This document shows positions 27,773 through 36,337 of a stretch of DNA of 64,000 nt, piece by piece. The DNA lies in the NCBI RefSeq assembly GCF_000333955.1, contig NZ_CAPS01000009.1, forward strand, positions 62,001-126,000, read 5' to 3'. The notes below the pieces were generated by a model. That model searched no databases and was not told where the DNA came from. It was given only the letters and a program-made list of their open reading frames with translations. Both the position numbers and the translations under genes were made by a program. The first letter of the stretch is position 1. Each line of letters begins with the position of its first letter. Source of the DNA: Rhodococcus sp. AW25M09. Lineage in GTDB: Bacteria; Actinomycetota; Actinomycetes; Mycobacteriales; Mycobacteriaceae.

Positions 27773-28455
27773 CACTGCGAGCAAAACTCGGCCTACTGTT
27801 CGGCGAGTTTCGTCCCACCGTGCTGCGCACCGTACCGATGATTGCGCGCCGCAAGCCAATCCTGGTGGGCCGCAACTTCCGCGTACGAGGCTCCGGAAAC
27901 ATCACCGTCCGTGACGGCTTCCTCGCCCTGGGCGTCAACAACTACGGCTTCGCCGATAGCAGGATGGCGGGCTTGCTACGAGTGCGTGGCCGCTTCGAAG
28001 TGGATGGCTCCGTTGCCATCACGTCCGGTAACCGGTGGGACATCGGGCCGGGTGCGACCATGACCATGAACGGACCGACCACCGTCTCGCCGATGTCCGT
28101 CGTGGTTGCGACCACTGAGATCACCATCGGAAACGAAGGAATGATCGGGTGGGACGTCCACCTGATCGACGACGACTTCCACCCGACCCGGTCCTCCCCC
28201 GACGCCCGGTTTCGGCACGCAGACAAGGGCATTCACATCGGAAACCACGTGTGGATAGGGTCGAGGGCCACCGTTCTCGCAGGGACGCGAATCGCCGACG
28301 GTTGCATAGTGGCCGCAGGTGCCGTGGTGCGCGGTACGTTCGACGAACCCAACTGCCTGATCGGCGGTGTCCCCGCGAAAGTGGTGCGCAAAGGCGTCGC
28401 ATGGACCGACCCGGCCTTCGGCTACACCGAGACCGACCCCGAAGTCCCGATTTGA
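27769..28455 (+). CDS. Hexapeptide acyltransferase (maltose O-acetyltransferase/WcaF-like)
   Basis: About 228 residues. The second half shows hexapeptide coils and the typical acceptor-site region: ITIGNEGMIGWDVHLIDDDFHP, HIGNHVWIGSRATVLAGTRIADGCIVAAGAVV and CLIGGVPAKVVR. The VHLIDDDFH stretch matches the catalytic-loop position (D/H) of galactoside and maltose acetyltransferases. It starts ATGA-coupled to the frameshifted glycosyltransferase, and its end overlaps the opposing flippase gene by 34 bases. It most likely acetylates a sugar of the EPS repeat. Confidence 0.83.
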   Translation: MTLRAKLGLLFGEFRPTVLRTVPMIARRKPILVGRNFRVRGSGNITVRDGFLALGVNNYGFADSRMAGLLRVRGRFEVDGSVAITSGNRWDIGPGATMTMNGPTTVSPMSVVVATTEITIGNEGMIGWDVHLIDDDFHPTRSSPDARFRHADKGIHIGNHVWIGSRATVLAGTRIADGCIVAAGAVVRGTFDEPNCLIGGVPAKVVRKGVAWTDPAFGYTETDPEVPI

Positions 28456-29876
28456 CCCAGCACCACTGGATCACGTCGCTTGACCAATCGCGGGACGAAC
28501 GCGAAGTCCGGCACGATCTGAGTGACCAATACTGCTGCAGCAGCGACCAATACCACTCCAACGGCCCCGTACTCCGGAGCCACGACAATGCCGCCGACCA
28601 CGCTGATCAGTCCCATCCCCATGATGCAGAACGCCTGAAACCGCATCTCCGACGGCGTGGTGAGAAGCACGCCCGCGGGAAGGTGGATGCACTGCACCAC
28701 CAGCAGGCAACCGAACGCAACCGCCAGCCAGGTTCCGGTCTTCACCTCGCCGCTGGAGAGGATGTTGGTCGCGAAGGGTCCGAGCAGCGAGATGAACACC
28801 GCCGCAACGACGGACACCCCGAAGAACACCAGAACGATCTTGATCCACATCTTGATGGTGCCCGCCTGATCGCCCCGCCGTTTGACGAACACCGGCCAAT
28901 AGGCCATGCCTGCGGTGGAGAACACCGACCATCCCAGCGCGTATACCTGCGCCATCAGTGCGTATCTCGACAGCTCCTCGGGCGTGGACAAATGCGACAG
29001 AATCACCCGATGGGACTGCAAGCCCAGAGGCAGCCCGACGCTGGCGATCAGCATCCACAGAGAACCTGCCAGCAGCTTCACCTGGGCCATCTCCTGCACC
29101 GGCGCAGCAAACACCACCGTCCCCAGGCCGGACATACGCAGGGCGACAATCGTTCCCACCACGTTTCCGAGAAGTGCGCCGAGAACACCGGGTATCGCGA
29201 AGAAGATTCCCTGAGCTCCGGCGAGCATCAAACCGACCGTGATGAGCAGACCGAACACCGTATTCGACATCAGTACCAGCACTGCCAGCTGATTCTTGTT
29301 GATCCCAATGAGAATTCGGATACCGAGACCTGTCGGAAGACTCAATGCGAACAGACTCGCCGCGATGGTGATGACCCATCGATCATTGGGTCCCGTGGTC
29401 AAACCGATGACGGCCCCCCACTTGTCGAAGACCATGATCAAAACGAACACCACGATCAAGCCGGTGGCAATCATCGCGAGCACACGGTAGGCACGCTGAA
29501 TGGTCCCGACAGTCACCGGGTCTTCGGACAGCTTTCCGGCCCGCGAACTCGCATTGGTCACCACGGCTCCGATACCGAGGTCCGCGAACGGAAAGAGCAG
29601 GCTCATCGTGGCGATCAACGATACGACGCCGAAGATCGACTCACCGGTCTCGCGCACGATGATGGCGGTGTTGAGCAATCCCAACAACGCCATGATCGGC
29701 GTCCCGAGAACCCGGAAGACGGTCCCCCACAGGACGGCTTTTTGCTCCTGAGAAGACAGACCACCTGCCGGTGCCGCGGTATCCACCAGCTCATTGGGGG
29801 CAACGTCCTGGACTGCCGCCGGGTGGACCGTGGAAAATCCCGTCTGTCCACGGTCCACGCGGTGCCTACCCGCCAT
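28422..29876 (-). CDS. Oligosaccharide flippase (Wzx-like)
   Basis: About 484 residues and some twelve to fourteen membrane helices. SSQEQKAVLWGTVFRVLGTPIMALLGLLNTAIIVRETG, ETGESIFGVVSLIAT and FPFADLGIGAVVTNASSR match the N-terminal part of PST/Wzx exporters, which flip lipid-linked repeat units to the outer face. The ATG at 29876 is chosen over the longer frame because it falls 11 bases inside the end of the upstream glycosyltransferase gene, as usual in this operon. It is the last gene of a minus-strand set (33683 to 28422) that includes the polymerase. Confidence 0.85.
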   Translation of the reverse strand: MAGRHRVDRGQTGFSTVHPAAVQDVAPNELVDTAAPAGGLSSQEQKAVLWGTVFRVLGTPIMALLGLLNTAIIVRETGESIFGVVSLIATMSLLFPFADLGIGAVVTNASSRAGKLSEDPVTVGTIQRAYRVLAMIATGLIVVFVLIMVFDKWGAVIGLTTGPNDRWVITIAASLFALSLPTGLGIRILIGINKNQLAVLVLMSNTVFGLLITVGLMLAGAQGIFFAIPGVLGALLGNVVGTIVALRMSGLGTVVFAAPVQEMAQVKLLAGSLWMLIASVGLPLGLQSHRVILSHLSTPEELSRYALMAQVYALGWSVFSTAGMAYWPVFVKRRGDQAGTIKMWIKIVLVFFGVSVVAAVFISLLGPFATNILSSGEVKTGTWLAVAFGCLLVVQCIHLPAGVLLTTPSEMRFQAFCIMGMGLISVVGGIVVAPEYGAVGVVLVAAAAVLVTQIVPDFAFVPRLVKRRDPVVLGQIGTSGSVSV

Positions 29877-30681
29877 TCGCCGGTGCCCTCCCCAACATCG
29901 CACGGACTCTTTCGCGGCCGTGAAACGCCACCCGAACCAAGAATTCGATCGCTCTCGACCGCAGGCGGGACTTTCGACGAGTGCCGTACGGGTAGTGGCC
30001 CAGTGTGTCCCAGGCCCGCCGAAGATCCGCGAAGCTCTCCTTGATGGGCCGAACTGTACCGGCACCCGTGGTGTCGAAATCGCACACGACGCGATCGAAC
30101 GTGACCGGAGGCTTCGTCAGTGCCGCTCGCATCAGATACAGCTGATCGGCTGCCAACCCGAACTCTTCGTCGTAGGGCCCCAGCTGTTCGGCAAGATCGA
30201 CACCCACGAACGAACCTTGATGCGGGATGGGTGCTTGGCCGATGGTGAAGTTGTGAAGGTCGAAGGGCATGAAGCCCCACTCACCCAGGTCGACACCGTC
30301 TGCGCCGACGCGTCGTACCTTGGCGTAGCCCCACTGATCCCGAGGGTCCGACAGATTCTCCACGATGTACTCGAGTGCACCGGGGTCGGAGAAGCAGTCA
30401 CCGGAGTGCATGAGCCAGACGATGTCGCCGGTGGTCTGCGCTATGCCCCGGTTCATCGCGTCGTACCGCCCATTGTCGCGCGCGGACCGCCAGTACTGCA
30501 GGCCTGCGCCGATCGACTCGAGGTATTCCTCTACCTCAGGGCCGGACCCACCGTCGAGTACCACGTGCTCGATCGGGACCGAACACCGTTGGGCTCGAAC
30601 ACTGTCGACAGTTTTCCTCAGCCCGTCCAAGTCACGAAAACTGATGGTGACCACAGAGACTTTCTCGATCTTCGACGCCAT
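29866..30681 (-). CDS. GT2 family glycosyltransferase (WcaA/WfgS-like)
   Basis: About 271 residues. SVVTISFRDLDGLRKTVDSV, EHVVLDGGSGPEVEEYL, ARDNGRYDAMNRGIAQTTGDIVWLMHSGD, and the later APIPHQGSFV and GLAADQLYLMRAA segments are characteristic of the GT2 branch found in colanic-acid-type clusters. SGD replaces the classical DxD. Expected to be a cytosolic enzyme adding one residue to the lipid-linked repeat. Seven bases separate it from the next upstream glycosyltransferase and it overlaps the flippase start. Confidence 0.88.
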   Translation of the reverse strand: MASKIEKVSVVTISFRDLDGLRKTVDSVRAQRCSVPIEHVVLDGGSGPEVEEYLESIGAGLQYWRSARDNGRYDAMNRGIAQTTGDIVWLMHSGDCFSDPGALEYIVENLSDPRDQWGYAKVRRVGADGVDLGEWGFMPFDLHNFTIGQAPIPHQGSFVGVDLAEQLGPYDEEFGLAADQLYLMRAALTKPPVTFDRVVCDFDTTGAGTVRPIKESFADLRRAWDTLGHYPYGTRRKSRLRSRAIEFLVRVAFHGRERVRAMLGRAPANGG

Positions 30682-30688
30682 GCCTATC

Positions 30689-31603
30689 TCATCTCTTCGT
30701 CAGCTGTGCAACGATTCCCATGGCCTTCATCAGCACCAATCGCGCCGAGCTCACGAGAGCAAAACCCCATGCCCACTTTCCCGGCCTCCCGTACCACACT
30801 CCCGCAGCGAGTGACCGGACCACCCCGCGTAACGACTTGCCACTGACCGCGGAGGACAACGGGCTCGTCAGGAAGTAGTCGCCTCTGCTGCGTCGATCAG
30901 ATGGCTCCAGATACTCTTTGCCCCACTGGATGTAAGCCGCACTCTGGTCGGAATCGGTTCGCGAAAGAGACGCTGAGGTCATGTTGTACTCGACCAGCAC
31001 ATCTGGCGACTGAACGATCGGAATATCGGGAAAGCGACGACGTACATCGATGAGCCAGGACGGGTCGTCGTGTACCGCTCCCAGCGGCAGGTCCATCGGG
31101 ACCGCTTCGGCGATCTCACGGGGAAACAGCAAAGTCGACGTCTGCGCACTCGCCCCGCCGAACCTGAGCGAGTAGAAGCGAACCAGGTACTGGTCCACGG
31201 GCTCATGAATACCGATCAAACGAACCGGCCACTGCGACCCACCACCATCGGCAGTGATCGTCCGAAAGCGGCAGGACGCAATCCACAGCGCCGAATCCGT
31301 TGGTAACGAGGATAACTGGATATCGAGCTTGTCCGGCAACCACACATCATCGTCGTCGAGCAGACCGATGACGTCTCCCGTGCTTTCGTCGATCCCCGAC
31401 TGGCGCGCTCTGCTGCTTCCTGCGCCGCCACCGGTGTGAATCACGGTGACCCGATCATCTTCCGGAACAACGGGTTCAATATCGGAATCCACCACCACGA
31501 CCACCTCGGAGACTGCATAGGTCTGAGCCAGCGCAGACCGCACAGCAGCATCGAGAGAGCTACGACCGATAGTGGGGATGATAACGCTGACGGAGAGTTT
31601 CAT
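30689..31603 (-). CDS. GT2 family glycosyltransferase
   Basis: About 304 residues: VSVIIPTIGRSSLDAAVRSALAQT at the N-terminus, GAGSSRARQSGIDESTGDVIGLLDDDDVWLPDKL with the metal-binding aspartates, and HDDPSWLIDVRRRF as the probable catalytic-base segment. The start overlaps the polymerase stop by ATGA. Together with the gene at 29866 and the flippase and polymerase it forms one operon. Sugar specificity cannot be read from the sequence. Confidence 0.88.
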   Translation of the reverse strand: MKLSVSVIIPTIGRSSLDAAVRSALAQTYAVSEVVVVVDSDIEPVVPEDDRVTVIHTGGGAGSSRARQSGIDESTGDVIGLLDDDDVWLPDKLDIQLSSLPTDSALWIASCRFRTITADGGGSQWPVRLIGIHEPVDQYLVRFYSLRFGGASAQTSTLLFPREIAEAVPMDLPLGAVHDDPSWLIDVRRRFPDIPIVQSPDVLVEYNMTSASLSRTDSDQSAAYIQWGKEYLEPSDRRSRGDYFLTSPLSSAVSGKSLRGVVRSLAAGVWYGRPGKWAWGFALVSSARLVLMKAMGIVAQLTKR

Positions 31604-32928
31604 CGAAGAACCACCGAATCGTACTCATTCGCGGGTACCGGAGGAGGAGTCGACGCCCGGCGTGGGCCGGGCACGGGTAGATGTCGACTGGCGAAGATCA
31701 CTGCAAGCAGTGCGAATGCCGTCAGGAGGTTGTACGACATCGGGGAGAACATCAGGTCCCACCCCGCCTGGACCGCTATCTGCACCGCCATCGCCGCCCA
31801 GATTCCGTACCGCGTCGAGTTCCAGATGACGGTGAGTGCCGCGATCACCAGGAACACCGGTAGGACTGCGGCGAAGACTCCGCCCTCTGCCCAAGAGCTG
31901 AAGAGAACGGAGTGCAACGAGGTGGCACCGTTCGCCAGATGCCAGAAACCGTAGAACGGCAGGTTCGGGTCGAAGCCGATGCTGATCGCGAATTCCTCAC
32001 CACGAGCGAATACCTCGGTCGTCAGGTTGTCAGCACTACCCCAACCGAAGATCGGCTTGTCCAAAATCGCTGCTATTGAGAGAGGCGATTCGGTACGCCC
32101 TGCCAGGATTGCGGGCACACCGGTCGAATCCTGCAACTCGGTCTTTACTTTCACTGCTTCTCCGGCAATTCCACTGCGCGCGATCGCCGGAATCAGGGTC
32201 CCGAGGCCAGCACCGACCCCGGCGACGATCAGGATCTGCGTGAAGCGCGACATTCTCTCCTGAGCAAGCCAGGTCACCAGCAGAAATGCCGCGCTACCCA
32301 GGCACACCAAAGCGTGAGATCGGAAATTCAAGACCAAACTTGCTCCTGCGAGCAAGACAAGAAAAATCGCTTGAAGGTGAACGGGGACTTTGGCTCGAAC
32401 GAGAATGAACAGCCCGATCAGGGTGGCCCACGGTGCGTACGCGTACTTCCAGAGTTCCTCGAATGTGGACAGACTGGCGAAGGGCAAACCCGCAGTGACG
32501 AAGTACAGGCAGGATCCGAGGGCAATCCCGGTCGCGAGCGAAAAGAGTCGTTCCAGGTCACGACCCGCAATCACCGTGATTCCAACGAAATAGATGGCGA
32601 ACGATGCCCACTGAATTACGCGCTCGTCGAAAAAGCTCAGGTCGTTGAGCTGCGAGGAGACAATGAAACCGGCAAATGCCACTGTCGACAGGCCGATAAC
32701 CAACCGATCACCACGAGATGTTGCCGTCAGGAACAGCGCCGGCGCGGCGAGAAGACAAACTCCTGAGAAACCGGTGACGGTGAAACCCATTACCTGCAAG
32801 CCCGAGGTCATGCCCAGCAGAATCAACACCCCACTCGAGATCACCCGCTTGCCCACGACTCGGCGAGCCTCGAACGACAGACCGATCGCGGCAGGTTTCC
32901 GCGAATCCAGCCTGGCTACCGTCGTCAT
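31600..32928 (-). CDS. O-antigen ligase/polymerase-like membrane protein (Wzy candidate)
   Basis: About 442 residues with ten or more hydrophobic helices and one long external loop (RSGIAGEAVKVKTELQDSTG through GFWHLANGATSLHSVLFSSW). The loop carries HSVLF and GWGSADN segments like the Wzy_C domain of O-antigen polymerases and ligases. It would join flipped repeat units outside the membrane. The start overlaps the acyltransferase stop (ATGA), and its own stop overlaps the next glycosyltransferase. With the chain-length proteins at 37234-39934 it completes a Wzx/Wzy-type system. The family is poorly conserved, so the call rests on topology, loop and context. Confidence 0.83.
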   Translation of the reverse strand: MTTVARLDSRKPAAIGLSFEARRVVGKRVISSGVLILLGMTSGLQVMGFTVTGFSGVCLLAAPALFLTATSRGDRLVIGLSTVAFAGFIVSSQLNDLSFFDERVIQWASFAIYFVGITVIAGRDLERLFSLATGIALGSCLYFVTAGLPFASLSTFEELWKYAYAPWATLIGLFILVRAKVPVHLQAIFLVLLAGASLVLNFRSHALVCLGSAAFLLVTWLAQERMSRFTQILIVAGVGAGLGTLIPAIARSGIAGEAVKVKTELQDSTGVPAILAGRTESPLSIAAILDKPIFGWGSADNLTTEVFARGEEFAISIGFDPNLPFYGFWHLANGATSLHSVLFSSWAEGGVFAAVLPVFLVIAALTVIWNSTRYGIWAAMAVQIAVQAGWDLMFSPMSYNLLTAFALLAVIFASRHLPVPGPRRASTPPPVPANEYDSVVLR

Positions 32929-33683
32929 GCGGTGCCGTCATCCCCGACTACACGCAGAGCGTCCGACTGCGACACCCCGGTACCACGCGCCAAAGTGTCC
33001 CTGTTCAGACCCACCACGCCGTCGATGGCAACATCGGTGATGGGAATTTGCGTGCGCTCGAACCATTTGCCCGAAATCGGAGCAAGAAACCTGGCCGGCG
33101 TTCCTCCGTACACCCCAGGTTTCGGATCGGCGATCGACTTACCGGTCATTGTAGAGTGCGCTGCAAGAACCGAACATTCGGGCACTTTCGCACCTTTGAG
33201 AATCACGACGTTGCTGCCGACGGAAGTGTGGTGCCCGATCTCGATTCGGCCGACGGTCTGAATCATGTCGCGCATGTTCGGCTCGTGGCTCTGCAGAGTG
33301 CAGCGCTGTCCACCCACCGCGCTGTAAGCGCCGACCTCGATCGTGCCGGAACAGTCGAGGTAGGACCGGCTTTCGATCCGAGCCCCGTAGCCCAGTGCCA
33401 GTGTTCCGGCCTCCGGATCGAGCGCCTGGTAAGCCGGGTGAGCAGAAATCCAGTTCCAAGAACCGATCCCTGCCTCGTTCTCCAGGTGTAAAAGTGACAC
33501 ATTCTTGAATGTGTTGAACGGACCGATCGACACATTCTCGCCGAGTTCCGCGCGCCGAACCCCCGACACCAGGCACGGCCCAATTTTTGCCGACAGTGCG
33601 ACATCGTGGCCGAAAGCGTTCAGAATTCGGTTCTTCAACCGGAGTGGTGGCAACAACCAGATGAAGAGCTGGATCAGCCTCAT
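32925..33683 (-). CDS. Hexapeptide-repeat acyltransferase
   Basis: About 252 residues. The centre shows hexapeptide coils: VALSAKIGPCLVSGVRRAELGENVSIGPFN, IEVGAYSAVGGQ, IEIGHHTSVGSNVVILKGAKVPE and a CSVLAAHSTMTG end coil, then YGGTPARFLA. A C-terminal tail of about 50 residues follows. ATG at 33683 with AAAGG upstream; the longer frame to 33755 lacks one. First gene of the minus-strand operon containing the polymerase and flippase; about 100 bases separate it from the divergent plus-strand genes. Acetylation of EPS sugars is the likely role. Confidence 0.82.
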   Translation of the reverse strand: MRLIQLFIWLLPPLRLKNRILNAFGHDVALSAKIGPCLVSGVRRAELGENVSIGPFNTFKNVSLLHLENEAGIGSWNWISAHPAYQALDPEAGTLALGYGARIESRSYLDCSGTIEVGAYSAVGGQRCTLQSHEPNMRDMIQTVGRIEIGHHTSVGSNVVILKGAKVPECSVLAAHSTMTGKSIADPKPGVYGGTPARFLAPISGKWFERTQIPITDVAIDGVVGLNRDTLARGTGVSQSDALRVVGDDGTA

Positions 33684-33786
33684 CGACAGGGCCTTTCGCT
33701 TGAAACGGGGTGACGGTCTGTTCGAGCGAGCGCACGCCACTATCGGCCGATACACTGCCCACGATCGGGACGATGGAAGCCTAGCA

Positions 33787-33951
33787 ATGCTACGACTCTC
33801 GGTCTCGGCTTCACTGTTGGCTCACACCCTGATCGCGGTCTCACTCCGGTACCGTTACAAACGCCTCGATCCGTACGGCGGACTGGTCGACGCGCATTCC
33901 ACCCTCGCTCTCGCTACTCGTGACCTGATTCGCAAAGGACAACCTGCGTGA
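33787..33951 (+). CDS. Small protein with N-terminal hydrophobic segment, unknown function
   Basis: A 54-residue open frame: one hydrophobic stretch (SVSASLLAHTLIAVSL), then a basic patch RYRYKRLDPYGG and a polar tail ending IRKGQPA. GGAAG lies seven bases before the ATG, and the stop overlaps the GTG of the next gene (GTGA), which argues that it is translated. I recognise no family. It could be a small membrane-associated accessory of the acyltransferase behind it. Confidence 0.55.
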   Translation: MLRLSVSASLLAHTLIAVSLRYRYKRLDPYGGLVDAHSTLALATRDLIRKGQPA

Positions 33952-34508
33952 CCGACTCCACTGCATCAGTCAGATCCCTCGGCGCACTACGTGGGCGCTC
34001 CTACGACAAGGGCCGGGGTTTCGTCCATCAAGCTCTGTGGGTGGCGTTCTCTTCTCTCGTGTTCACGAAAGTGTGGTGCCCCAACCGCGTCCGTTGCGCC
34101 GCACTACGTGCCTTCGGGGCCAAGATCGGCACGGGCGTACTCATCAAACACGACGTGCGCATCCAGTGGCCGTGGAAGCTCGAGATCGCCGACAACACCT
34201 GGATCGGCGTGGGGTGTGACCTCTACAACGTAGAGCAGCTCACAATCGGTTCGGATGTCTGCGTGTCACAGCAGGCATTTCTCTGCACCGGCAGCCACGA
34301 CCATCGTTCGCCGGTGTTCGAGTACGACAACGGCCCGATCGTGATCGAGAACGGTGTCTGGGTGGGGGCACGCGCACTCGTTCTTCGAGGAGTCACGGTG
34401 GGTGCCAACTCGGTCATCGGTGCCGCAGCACTGGTGTCAGCCGACGTTCCTGCATCGTCCTTCGCGCTCGCCCCGCCGTCGACCATCCGGCCGATTCGGC
34501 CACACTGA
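33948..34508 (+). CDS. WcaF-like colanic-acid-type acetyltransferase
   Basis: About 186 residues. HQALWVAFSSLVFTKVWCPNRVRCAALRAFGAKIG and IKHDVRIQWPWKLEIADNTWIGVGCDLYNVEQLTIG match the WcaF type of hexapeptide O-acetyltransferase, followed by CTGSHDHRSPVFEYDNGPIVIENGVWVGARALVLRGVTVG with the catalytic-site SHDH. GTG start, coupled to the preceding small gene; the next gene begins one base after its stop. It would acetylate a sugar (fucose in colanic acid) of the repeat unit. Confidence 0.88.
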   Translation: MTDSTASVRSLGALRGRSYDKGRGFVHQALWVAFSSLVFTKVWCPNRVRCAALRAFGAKIGTGVLIKHDVRIQWPWKLEIADNTWIGVGCDLYNVEQLTIGSDVCVSQQAFLCTGSHDHRSPVFEYDNGPIVIENGVWVGARALVLRGVTVGANSVIGAAALVSADVPASSFALAPPSTIRPIRPH

Positions 34509-34509
34509 C

Positions 34510-35634
34510 GTGCGTATTCTTCACGCAGTCACCTTGTTCAGCCCCGACGGCGCATACGGTGGGCCGGTTCGAGTCGCCCTCAATCAGGCATCGGCACTGA
34601 GGGAATCCGGTCACGAGGTCACCCTCACGGCTGGTGTTCGCGGATTCGATCCGATCCCGACCGAGCAGGAGGGCGTTCCACTGGCATTGAAGGGGGCGCG
34701 AAACCTCGTCCCCGGCGTCGGTTTTGCAGGCCTCGTGGCACCGACCTCGCTCACCTGGTTGCGCAAACACCGAGCCGAGTTCGACGTGGTACATGTTCAC
34801 CTCGCCCGCGACCTGGTGATGCTGCCGTTCGCGGCGACCGTACACAGATTGGGCCTCCCGTTCGTCGTCCAGTCGCACGGCATGCTCGCACCCAAGTCCA
34901 ATCCACTGGCTCCGGCGCTCGATTTTCTGTTGGTCCGACGCCTGCTTCGCCAGGCACAGACTGTGTTCTGCCTCACTGATCAAGAGCGAGAAGGCATTTC
35001 CGACGTAGCCGGCGACGGAGTGAATATCCAAATGCTCAACAACGGCGTCCCCGAGTACGAAGCGGCCGAATCAATTGATGCGGTGCCCGAAATCCTGTAT
35101 CTGGCCCGCCTGCACCCGAGAAAACGTCCACTCGATTTCGTCGACGCTGCGAAACAAATTCTCGACAGCGGTTTTTCGGCTCGCTTCACCCTGGTCGGAC
35201 CCGACGAGGGTGAAGCCGAGCAAGTAGCGGAGTCCATCGCCAGCAGACCCGAGATCACCTGGGAAGGGCCACTTCCTGGGGGCACGGGCCCCGAACGGAT
35301 GCGTCGCGCGTCGATCTACGTACTGCCGTCGGTCAACGAGCCGTACCCGATGTCGGTCCTCGAAGCGATGGCCGTCGGCATCCCTGTCGTAGTCACCGAG
35401 GAGTGCGGACTGGCCGCCCTAGTGTCCCGCACGGGTTGCGGACTCGTAACGGTGCCGGGTAAAGGCCCGATTGCACAGGCAATGCAGACATTACTGACCG
35501 ATCCCGCACTTGCCCGGGCGATGGGCGAACGAGGTCGTGCCTCCGCCAGAAGTGAACTGAGCATGAGGTCGGTGACGGCCAGGCTGTCCGATACCTACGC
35601 CGACGCCGCAGCTCAGCGAGTTCGTCGTGGGTGA
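34510..35634 (+). CDS. GT4 family glycosyltransferase
   Basis: About 374 residues, GT-B fold: VRILHAVTLFSPDGAYGGPVRVALNQASAL at the N-terminus, VHVHLARDLVMLP, VQSHGMLAPKS, and in the C-terminal half EILYLARLHPRKRPLDFVDAA, TLVGPDEGEAE, and SVNEPYPMSVLEAMAVGIPVVVTE with the family-4 ExFGxxxxE-type site. GTG start one base after the WcaF-like stop, where homology begins; the frame is open further upstream but inside the previous gene. Its end overlaps the first SGNH hydrolase by eight bases. Confidence 0.88.
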   Translation: MRILHAVTLFSPDGAYGGPVRVALNQASALRESGHEVTLTAGVRGFDPIPTEQEGVPLALKGARNLVPGVGFAGLVAPTSLTWLRKHRAEFDVVHVHLARDLVMLPFAATVHRLGLPFVVQSHGMLAPKSNPLAPALDFLLVRRLLRQAQTVFCLTDQEREGISDVAGDGVNIQMLNNGVPEYEAAESIDAVPEILYLARLHPRKRPLDFVDAAKQILDSGFSARFTLVGPDEGEAEQVAESIASRPEITWEGPLPGGTGPERMRRASIYVLPSVNEPYPMSVLEAMAVGIPVVVTEECGLAALVSRTGCGLVTVPGKGPIAQAMQTLLTDPALARAMGERGRASARSELSMRSVTARLSDTYADAAAQRVRRG

Positions 35635-36337
35635 TCGTTCGAAGGCCCTTTGGCGGCGTTTGCGAGTAGGGAGCCGAGCGGCGAACGCCGCACTCGTCTT
35701 GGTGCTCGTCGTGGCCGTCTCTCTCGTGGTCGCAGCCGTCGTCCGAGACGACTCATCTGCCCCCACCGTCACCACTGTCGACAGGCCGGTACGGATTTCG
35801 GTGGTGGGCGATTCCTACAGCAGGGGCCTTCCGGACACCCTCGTGTGGCCGGAGCTGGCCGCAGAATCGACCGGGTGGTCGATAGACAACGTCAGTATCT
35901 TCAGCGCAGGATATGTCGCAACCGACGGCAACGGAACCTTCGCCGATCAGATCGACGCGGCACTGGCCGGCAACCCGGACGTCGTTCTCGTCGTAGGCGG
36001 GATCAACGACGTCGGGAAGCCACCGGAACTCATCACACAACGCGCGATCGACACCCTCGGCGAGTTGGCTCGCCGAGCACCCACCGCCAGAATCGTGGTC
36101 ATGGGCCCGATATGGCACGAACTCCCGGTTCCCGAAGCTGCCGGGGTCATCGACAATTCGGTAGGTACCGCGGCACACACGCTCCGGTTGCCTTACCTGA
36201 GTGTGGTGGGTGAGGATTGGTTGGTTCCGGAAGGAATGATTCAGGAAGACGGCATCCATCCCACCGAGGCCGGCCAACGAGTACTAGCCCAGCAGATCGT
36301 TGCGTCCCTCGAAACGACCGGAGTTCCCTTTGTCTGA
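35627..36337 (+). CDS. Membrane-anchored SGNH/GDSL hydrolase, first copy
   Basis: About 236 residues: basic N-terminus, one membrane helix (ALVLVLVVAVSLVVAAVV), then the SGNH blocks ISVVGDSYSRGL (nucleophile Ser in GDS), VVLVVGGINDVG (GxND), and DGIHPTEAGQ (catalytic Asp and His). The domain faces outward and most likely removes or transfers acyl groups on the polysaccharide. GTG start overlapping the glycosyltransferase by eight bases. A second SGNH gene follows directly, in the same operon. Confidence 0.87.
   Translation: MGDRSKALWRRLRVGSRAANAALVLVLVVAVSLVVAAVVRDDSSAPTVTTVDRPVRISVVGDSYSRGLPDTLVWPELAAESTGWSIDNVSIFSAGYVATDGNGTFADQIDAALAGNPDVVLVVGGINDVGKPPELITQRAIDTLGELARRAPTARIVVMGPIWHELPVPEAAGVIDNSVGTAAHTLRLPYLSVVGEDWLVPEGMIQEDGIHPTEAGQRVLAQQIVASLETTGVPFV

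Noticed and set aside
28149-30044. Open frame of about 630 codons on the plus strand
   Set aside because: Antisense to the flippase gene; composition is typical of a shadow frame (many His, Arg, Gln, Asp) and no domain is visible.
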